From Pseudarthrobacter sp. GA104 (GTDB lineage: Bacteria > Actinomycetota > Actinomycetes > Actinomycetales > Micrococcaceae), in contig NZ_WOWL01000001.1 in NCBI RefSeq assembly GCF_009741265.1, positions 1,426,001 through 1,490,000 on the forward strand: DNA of 64,000 nucleotides, in the 5' to 3' direction. The first letter of the stretch is position 1. Each line of letters starts with the position of its first letter. The notes under the pieces are model-generated. The model was not told where the DNA came from and ran no database searches. It saw only the letters and a program-made list of their open reading frames with translations. Position numbers and translations under genes: made by a program. Shown here piece after piece: positions 58,328 to 64,000 of this stretch.

Positions 58328-60655
58328 TCAGAGCCGGGTGTCGAAGGAACCGCAGAACACGTTGTCGTTGAACGTGCCCTGGAATGCGGACTTGCCCTGG
58401 ATCTTTTCAATGGTGGCCCGGATGGCCTCGCGGGACCCTGCGTGGGCGTGGATCGCCGTCTTGACCATCGGCACATCGATCAGGTGGTTTGGCTGGTTCA
58501 GCGAAACGAACACGGTGGGAACCTCGGTGACATACCACGGAATCTCCGCGGCCATGGGAGTGGACCACTTGATCCGGATGGCCGCCTCCTGGGCGAACCC
58601 CTTCACATTGGCGAACACAAAAGCGGCGTCGTACTTGTCCGCATAGTCCCCGGTGGCTTCCTCGGAGATGATCGACATGAAGTTAACACCGGTCTCCCCC
58701 GCAGCCTCCCGCTGGTCCGCGGTTTTGAACAAGTGCACCTCGAAGCCGGCGGCCTGCAGCTCTTCCTTGACGGTGTCCAGGTAGGCCAGCGGATCGGCGC
58801 GCGTGAAGTCCGCCCCGCCGGAGATCCCGTACAGCCGGATCCGCGGATGCGTCTGCGGCGTGATGGGCAGGTTGTGCGCAGTGTCCTTGACCAGGGTGAC
58901 TGTCTTGTCTGCAATCTCCGCCGCAACAGCCCGGTGCTCCGCGCTGCCGATCACGGCCAGCGCCGCAGGAGGCGGAACCAGCTGGTCCGCCGGCTTGCGG
59001 TGCAGTCCCAAGGAAGCTTTCAGTCCAAGGATCCGGCGCAGCGCGTCGTGGAGGCGCTGTTCGGTGATGACGCCGGACTTGACGCCGTCCAGCATGTAGC
59101 CGAAGTCCTCCGCCGGATTGCGGAAGAAGAGGAACATGTCGCAGCCGGCGGCGATGGTGGCCGGCACCAGGTCCTTTCGCTTCATGGCCTGGGTGAGGCC
59201 CACCATCTGCGAGGCGTCGGTAAGGACCAGTCCGTTGAACCCGAGCTCACCGCGGAGCAGGTCCTGCAGCAGCTCCGGAGACAGCGTGGCCGGCAGGATG
59301 TCCGCGTCCGCCATGCCCGGCCGGAAATGCCGGGACAGCTCCGGGGCGCCGATGTGCCCCACCATGATGGACTGCACGCCGTGCCCGATCATCTCGCGGT
59401 ACACGTGCCCGTAGGTCCGGTTCCACTCCTCGTAGCCAAATGTGTTGTAGGAGGTGACGACGTGCTGGTCGCGCTCGTCCACGCCGTCGCCCGGGAAGTG
59501 CTTCATGGCGCACACCGTCGGGGACTCGCTGATGCCGTCGAAGTATTCCTTCGCGCGCTCCACCACGATCTCGGGGGTGTTCCCGAAGGACCGGGTGGAG
59601 ATCACCGTGTTCCGCCAGTTGTAGTGGATGTCCACGATCGGCGCGAACGCCCAGTTGCAGCCCAGCGCCGCGGTTTCCACCCCTGCCACCTGTCCCATTT
59701 GCCGGGCGATGGCCTTGTCCGGGTGGGAGCCGGCCTGCAGGTGCGTGGACACGAACGTGCCGTCGTCACAGCTTCCGGCTCCCCCCATTTCCGGGTTGGA
59801 GGCCACCAGCAAAGGGATGCGGGTCTTGGACTGCGCATACCGGATGTGCTCCTGCACTGCCGCGGACGGACCCGGCCGGTACCGCATGCCGCCCACGTGG
59901 TAGTTCTCCAGGACGCCATCGAGGTACTCCGGGGAGTAGTCGTTGTTGTGGTTGATGAACAGCTGGCCGATTTTTTCCTCGAGGCTCATGCCGGCCAGGG
60001 TGGATTCCACCCAGGCGACGGCGTCGTCGTCGAGGTTGAACGGCGCGGCCTGGAGGTCGACGTCGAACTGCCGCGGCCGGGTGCCGGGGGCACCGGCACG
60101 GCTGGCAGCGCTGCCGGAGCCACCAGTTTTGGAGCGCGCGACGACGGCAATTCCGGCGAGTGCCTCCCGCACCACCTCGTCCACGCCGGCAGCGATGTCG
60201 ACGACGACGCCCGCTTCGTCAGCCTGGAGCGGTTCCAGCGTGGCGAGCTGGGAGTCGAGGAGGGCCGGCGGCATGAAGTGGCCGGTGCGCCCTTCAGTCC
60301 GCGCCCTCAGGACCTCTTTGCTCCCGTGCAGGTGCAGGAAGACGGTATCCGGCGCCTGGGCCCGGATGGCGTCGCGGTAGCTGCGCCGGAGGGCGGAGCA
60401 CGCCAGGACCATGCCGCCGTCGCCCGCGTTGGCCAGCTCGGTGCCCACCGTGGCGAGCCACGGCCAGCGGTCGTCATCCGTCAGTGGCGTGCCGGCCGCC
60501 ATTTTGGCGACGTTCTCCACAGGGTGGAGGGAGTCGCCGTCGAGGAACGGCACGCCGAGTTCCCGGGCGACGAGGTCGCCAATGGTGGTCTTGCCGCAGC
60601 CGGACACCCCCATCACGATGACGCGGAGCTTGGTTTCGGGGTGGTACGTGGTCAC
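58328..60655 (-). CDS. Gluconate kinase fused to family 3 glycoside hydrolase
   Basis: This 775-residue protein joins two enzymes. Residues 1-170 are a gluconate kinase (GntK): VIVMGVSGCGKTTIGDLVAR is the P-loop, and VLRARTEGRTGHFMPPALLD matches the gluconate-binding region. A 30-residue Ser/Gly/Ala-rich linker follows (ARSKTGGSGSAASRAG). Residues about 190-775 form a family 3 glycoside hydrolase of the beta-N-acetylhexosaminidase (NagZ) type: MSLEEKIGQLFINHNNDYSP, then MKHFPGDGVDERDQHVVTSY with the DxH dyad of NagZ-like enzymes, and GLVLTDASQMVGLTQAMK with the nucleophile Asp. The two halves share one frame without an internal stop. It starts with GTG at 60655, overlapping the mannonate dehydratase stop by GTGA. 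Such a fusion is rare; a read-through of a lost stop is possible. Confidence 0.82.
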   Translation of the reverse strand: MTTYHPETKLRVIVMGVSGCGKTTIGDLVARELGVPFLDGDSLHPVENVAKMAAGTPLTDDDRWPWLATVGTELANAGDGGMVLACSALRRSYRDAIRAQAPDTVFLHLHGSKEVLRARTEGRTGHFMPPALLDSQLATLEPLQADEAGVVVDIAAGVDEVVREALAGIAVVARSKTGGSGSAASRAGAPGTRPRQFDVDLQAAPFNLDDDAVAWVESTLAGMSLEEKIGQLFINHNNDYSPEYLDGVLENYHVGGMRYRPGPSAAVQEHIRYAQSKTRIPLLVASNPEMGGAGSCDDGTFVSTHLQAGSHPDKAIARQMGQVAGVETAALGCNWAFAPIVDIHYNWRNTVISTRSFGNTPEIVVERAKEYFDGISESPTVCAMKHFPGDGVDERDQHVVTSYNTFGYEEWNRTYGHVYREMIGHGVQSIMVGHIGAPELSRHFRPGMADADILPATLSPELLQDLLRGELGFNGLVLTDASQMVGLTQAMKRKDLVPATIAAGCDMFLFFRNPAEDFGYMLDGVKSGVITEQRLHDALRRILGLKASLGLHRKPADQLVPPPAALAVIGSAEHRAVAAEIADKTVTLVKDTAHNLPITPQTHPRIRLYGISGGADFTRADPLAYLDTVKEELQAAGFEVHLFKTADQREAAGETGVNFMSIISEEATGDYADKYDAAFVFANVKGFAQEAAIRIKWSTPMAAEIPWYVTEVPTVFVSLNQPNHLIDVPMVKTAIHAHAGSREAIRATIEKIQGKSAFQGTFNDNVFCGSFDTRL

Positions 60656-61880
60656 CAGTCGTGGACCGTTCCGTCGATGAGGCGGTTGTAGGGCAGGTAG
60701 GCCTGCTGGTAGGGGTAGGCGGCTGCGGCTTCTTCGTTGAACTCGACGCCGATGCCGGGCTTGTCCCCGGGGTGGAGATAGCCGTCCACGAACGTCATGG
60801 ACTGCTCGAACACCTCGTTGGTCTTGTCCGAATGCTGCATGTACTCCTGGATCCCGTAATTATGGATCGCCAGGCCCACGTGCAGCTGCGCCGCGAAGCC
60901 CACCGGGGAAATGTCCGTGGGCCCGTGGAAACCGGACTTGATCTGGTACTGCGCCGCGAAATCCATCACCTTCTTCAACGGGGAGATCCCCCGAAGTGCG
61001 TGGACGCCGCCCGGACGTAATCAATCAGCTGTTCCTTGATAAGGGTCTGGAAGTCATACACGGTATTGAAGATCTCCCCGATCGCCAACGGCGTGGTGGT
61101 GTGCTGCCGGACCAGGCGCAGGCCCTCCTGGTTCTCCGCCGGGGTGCAGTCCTCCAACCAGAACAGGTCATACGGCTCCAGCGCCTTGCCCAGCTTCGCC
61201 GCCTGGATCGGCGTCATCCGGTGATGCCCGTCATGCAGCAACGGGATCTCCGGACCGAACTCATTCCGCACCGCCTCAAACACCGTGGGCAGGTGCCGCA
61301 GGTACGCACGGGTGTCCCAGTCCTCCTCCACCGGAAACGCACCCCGCCCGGCCGGCTCGTAGTCATACCGCTCCCCCGAAGCCTGCGCCTGCGCCGCCAC
61401 CCCGTACACGGCCTTAATCCCGGGAACCGCCGTCTGGATCCGGATCGACTTGTACCCCAGCTCCAGATGCTCCCGCACCGAATCAAACAACGACGGCAAA
61501 TCCGCGCCCGACGCGTGCCCGTACGCCCGCAACCCGTTCCGCGACGCCCCGCCCAGCAACTGGTACACCGGCATCCCGGCCACCTTGCCCTTGATATCCC
61601 ACAACGCCATATCCACCGCCGCGATCGCCGCCATCGTCACCGGACCCCGGCGCCAGTACGCGGACCGGTACAGGAACTGCCACGTATCCTCGATCCGGTG
61701 CGGATCCTTCCCGATCAGCAACTGCGCCACATGCTCCTTCAAATACGCGGCGACCGCAAGCTCCCGCCCGTTCAGCGTGGCATCCCCAATACCCGTCACA
61801 CCATCCTCCGTGGTGACCCGCAGCGTCACGAAGTTACGGGAGGGACTGGTCACAAACACATCGGCAGCAATGATTTTCAC
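60652..61880 (-). pseudogene. manD: D-mannonate dehydratase (ManD, enolase superfamily) with one-base frameshift
   Basis: The enzyme would turn D-mannonate into 2-keto-3-deoxygluconate. The first part reads [80 protein letters not shown] and [20 protein letters not shown], then ends at SPR just after STHFGG. The second part continues KKVMDFAAQYQIKSGFHGPT and DISPVGFAAQLHVGLAIHNY in another frame. Adding one G to the run of five G near 60990 restores [12 protein letters not shown]. The rest is intact, giving about 409 residues, the family length. The GTG at 61880 is the likely start. It lies between fructuronate reductase and the kinase-hydrolase fusion. Confidence 0.82.
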
Positions 61881-62065
61881 AACAGATCCAGGCTTTCTTA
61901 ATCGATGGAGCGGTACTTGGTGGATTGGCAGGGGCTCAGCCGGTGGTTGCCGGCTGTTTGGCGGCCGCGGCATCCGCGGCGCCAGGTTCCGCGGCGGCGG
62001 GGCGGCGACAACGGCCCAGTCCCCGAATCTCTCCGGGAACCGGGCAGATGTGCGTGCTTGCACAA
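61881..62065. other. 185-bp gap inside the glucuronate operon
   Basis: This stretch lies between the fructuronate reductase stop and the mannonate dehydratase start. It is GC-rich, carries no supported gene, and has no clear hairpin with a T tract. It may hold an internal promoter for manD. Confidence 0.45.
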
Positions 62066-63499
62066 CTACCGCGGGACAGTCCTCGGCTCAAACGTCCCGC
62101 AGAGGCCCTCAACCAGGTCCACTGCGCCGGCGTCCCCGGCGAGGGCAGGATCCACCAAGGACAGGAGGGCACGGATCCGCTCCCTGCCCCGGAGTGAGTT
62201 GGCTGCGGCAACCTCGCCCGCGAGCGGATCCTGGACCGCGCCGCCGGCCGTGTAGTCCATCCACGCAGCGATCATCAGCGCGGCGGCTGCGCCCGAGCGT
62301 CCCGCGGCACGCTCCGCCTGCAAAACGGGGACGGCACGCATGCGCAGCTTGGTGCTGCCGTCCATTGCGATCTGCGCCAGGTGGTGGGCAATCCGGGCAT
62401 TGCGGAACCGCGCCAGCAGGGCCGCGCGGTAGGCCGGGATCTGCAGGTCGACCCCGTCACCCTCCTGTTCCGTGAGGTTGGTTTCCGCCTCGTTCCAAAA
62501 GCTCTCCACGGCCTGCAGGCAGCGCGGGTCCGCCAAGGCCTCCGCGACGGTGGTATGGCCGCGGAGCTGGCCGGCGTAGGCGAGCAGGGAGTGCGCCCCG
62601 TTCAGGAGCCAGAGCTTACGGTTCTCATAGGGTTCGATGTGGTCAACGAACACCGCGCCGGCATCTTCCCAGTGCGGACGCCCGGCGGGAAAGTCCCCGC
62701 TGAGCACCCAGTTGGCGAAGGGCTCGGCCACCACCGGAGAGGTGTCGCGATACCCGCAGGCGGCCTGGACGGCCGCGATGTCGGCGTCAGTGGTGCGCGG
62801 TGTTATCCGGTCCACCGAGGTGCTGACGAAGCTGACGTTGGCATCGATCCATCCGGCCAGGTCGGCATCCCAGGCCTCGGCCATGCCCGTGACGGCATGG
62901 TGTGCAATGGTGCCGTTGTTGGCGAGATTGTCGCAGCAGACCACAGCGAGCGGTCCCGCAGAAGCAGCCCGGCGGGCGGCGAGGGCGAACACGAGGCGGC
63001 CCAGCGGCGTCGTCGGTTGGCCCTTGCCGGAGGAGAGCACGGCAAGGTCGGCAGCTACGCCGGGCGCGGTGAGGTCCAGCCGGCCGCCGGAACCGATGCC
63101 GTAGGCGGCTTCCGTGATCGTCAGGGTGATGACGGCGGTACCGGGGGCGGCCACCAGATCCGCCAGGCGCTGCACGTCGGCGCCGTCCACGGCCTCCACA
63201 ATGCTGCCGACGACGGTGTAGGAGTCGCCGTCGTCAGCACGTTCCACCAGGGTGAACAGGCCGTCCTGCTCAGCGAGGGCCAGAGCAGCATCGGGACGAC
63301 GGCCGGTGAAGGCTGCGATGCCCCAGTCCGGGGCATCGGACGCCTGCTGCGTGTACCAGGCCTGGTGGGAGCGGTGGAAGGCGCCCAGGCCAAGGTGGAC
63401 AATCCGCACTGGCGCCTTGGGTAGCTGGTGCAGGCGGCGGTTCAACTGCGGAAGGTCCCCGGCGGCGGACCCTGGTTGTGGTGGCAGTGCAATGCTCAC
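62066..63499 (-). CDS. uxuB: Mannitol dehydrogenase-family fructuronate reductase (UxuB-like)
   Basis: This NADH-dependent reductase converts D-fructuronate to D-mannonate. The 477-residue protein has the long-chain mannitol dehydrogenase fold: [20 protein letters not shown] near 35 (nucleotide-binding), [20 protein letters not shown] near 180, [36 protein letters not shown] and the catalytic Lys-containing segment [20 protein letters not shown] near 295-315. The GTG at 63499 overlaps the glucuronate isomerase stop by GTGA. Family members also act on mannitol or arabinitol, but the neighbours favour fructuronate. Confidence 0.88.
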   Translation of the reverse strand: MSIALPPQPGSAAGDLPQLNRRLHQLPKAPVRIVHLGLGAFHRSHQAWYTQQASDAPDWGIAAFTGRRPDAALALAEQDGLFTLVERADDGDSYTVVGSIVEAVDGADVQRLADLVAAPGTAVITLTITEAAYGIGSGGRLDLTAPGVAADLAVLSSGKGQPTTPLGRLVFALAARRAASAGPLAVVCCDNLANNGTIAHHAVTGMAEAWDADLAGWIDANVSFVSTSVDRITPRTTDADIAAVQAACGYRDTSPVVAEPFANWVLSGDFPAGRPHWEDAGAVFVDHIEPYENRKLWLLNGAHSLLAYAGQLRGHTTVAEALADPRCLQAVESFWNEAETNLTEQEGDGVDLQIPAYRAALLARFRNARIAHHLAQIAMDGSTKLRMRAVPVLQAERAAGRSGAAAALMIAAWMDYTAGGAVQDPLAGEVAAANSLRGRERIRALLSLVDPALAGDAGAVDLVEGLCGTFEPRTVPR

Positions 63500-64000
63500 A
63501 GCTTGAAGACCCTCCTCGGCGAACCGTCAACGATGTCCACGATCAGTTCGCGGGCGCGCTCTTCGCTGATGCGGTGCTCGGCTACCAGGCGTGCCAGGAA
63601 GGCCGACTCGATCCGGCGTGACGTGTCGTGGCGTGCCGGGATGGAGCAGAAAGCCCGTGTGTCGTCGATGAATCCCGAGGAGCGCGAGAAACCGGCAGTT
63701 TCCGTGACGGCGGACCGGAACCGCAGCATCGCATCCGGCGCATCCAGGAACCACCACGGGGCGCCGATGTAGACGGACGGGTAGAACCCCGCCAGCGGCG
63801 CCAGCTCCCGCGAGAACACGGTCTCGTCCAGGGTGAACAGCACCAGGTGGAAGTCCTTGGCCGTGCCGAAGTCCTGGAGCAGGGGCCGGATGGCCTCGGT
63901 GTAGTTGATCGCGAACGGAATATCGTGGCCCGTGTCCGCGCCAAATGATTCGAACGTAGGCCCGTGGTGGTTGCGGTACGAACCCGGGTGGATGGTCATG
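63496..64000 (-). CDS. uxaC: Glucuronate isomerase (5' end outside window)
   Basis: UxaC isomerises D-glucuronate to D-fructuronate, the first step of the pathway. Only the C-terminal 167 or so residues are present; the gene continues past the window end. It reads DTGHDIPFAINYTEAIRPLL, then FHLVLFTLDETVFSRELAPL and AGFYPSVYIGAPWWFLDAPD. RSSGFIDDTRAFCSIPARHD and [17 protein letters not shown] follow, all typical of the family. The stop overlaps the next start by GTGA. The gene order uxaC-uxuB-manD matches a complete route from glucuronate to 2-keto-3-deoxygluconate. Confidence 0.9.
   Translation of the reverse strand, partial: MTIHPGSYRNHHGPTFESFGADTGHDIPFAINYTEAIRPLLQDFGTAKDFHLVLFTLDETVFSRELAPLAGFYPSVYIGAPWWFLDAPDAMLRFRSAVTETAGFSRSSGFIDDTRAFCSIPARHDTSRRIESAFLARLVAEHRISEERARELIVDIVDGSPRRVFKL

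Noticed and set aside
58070..60691. An 873-codon plus-strand open frame
   Set aside because: It is opposite the kinase-hydrolase fusion, with Val/His/Gly/Arg-rich shadow composition and no motifs.

Overview
The window is high-GC actinobacterial DNA, most like Arthrobacter/Pseudarthrobacter (inferred). Evidence is the mycothiol-type maleylpyruvate isomerase, the proteasome activator Bpa, GTP-dependent PEP carboxykinase, a c-di-AMP-riboswitch-linked transglycosylase-like gene, and many genes that appear to start directly at a -10-type promoter without a leader. It reads as ordinary chromosome: four tRNA genes, no CRISPR array, no insertion sequence, no rRNA. One region (about 2.9-5.0 kb) is visibly less GC-rich and looks accessory.

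Layout. 0-5.3 kb: a Tat-exported PhoD-type phosphatase (cut by the window edge), a decayed phosphodiester glycosidase, a coiled-coil protein, and a small cluster resembling orphan immunity genes (RHS-like fragment, DUF416-like, ComJ-like). 5.3-12.1 kb: aldo/keto reductase, bpa with a partner gene, the carbon-starvation/pyruvate carrier cstA with its YbdD partner, a DUF1540 protein, and a quinone oxidoreductase with PadR. 12.2-23.3 kb: tRNA-Ser(TGA), an FAD-dependent protein divergent from a prolyl oligopeptidase and an acetyltransferase, tRNA-Ser(GCT), an MFS exporter, and a RecQ helicase with an added phosphoribosyltransferase-like tail, head to head with phosphomannomutase. 23.3-29 kb: nsrR-hmp for nitric oxide defence, pckG, tRNA-Arg(ACG), and a pyridine-nucleotide disulfide oxidoreductase.

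29-45.5 kb: a four-gene operon joined by ATGA overlaps (degenerate ABC ATPase, YhgE/Pip membrane protein, TetR, membrane protein) with a perfect TetR-type operator on its promoter; sixA; an orphan winged-helix regulator; a two-component system; a riboswitch-controlled transglycosylase-like protein; the group VOC protein, upp, PAP2 phosphatase and tadA; an operon of dehydrogenase, PTPS-like protein and glycosyltransferase that may be an undescribed pathway; and a frameshifted DUF222-HNH gene. 45.6-51.9 kb: tRNA-Ser(CGA), a PucR/CdaR-type regulator, glutaminase, an amino-acid permease (frameshifted) and a TPP enzyme.

52-58.3 kb is a complete 3-hydroxybenzoate/gentisate module: aromatic-acid MFS and 3-hydroxybenzoate 6-hydroxylase on the minus strand, and IclR regulator, gentisate dioxygenase, fumarylpyruvate hydrolase and maleylpyruvate isomerase on the plus strand. 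Two nearly identical 20-bp operators tie it together. 58.3-64 kb is a minus-strand glucuronate operon: uxaC (cut by the edge), fructuronate reductase, mannonate dehydratase (frameshifted), and an unusual fusion of gluconate kinase with a family 3 glycoside hydrolase.

Three otherwise intact genes carry what looks like a one-base loss in a short C/G run. These could be young pseudogenes or sequence errors. All functions are inferred by reading the translated sequence; no database search was run.
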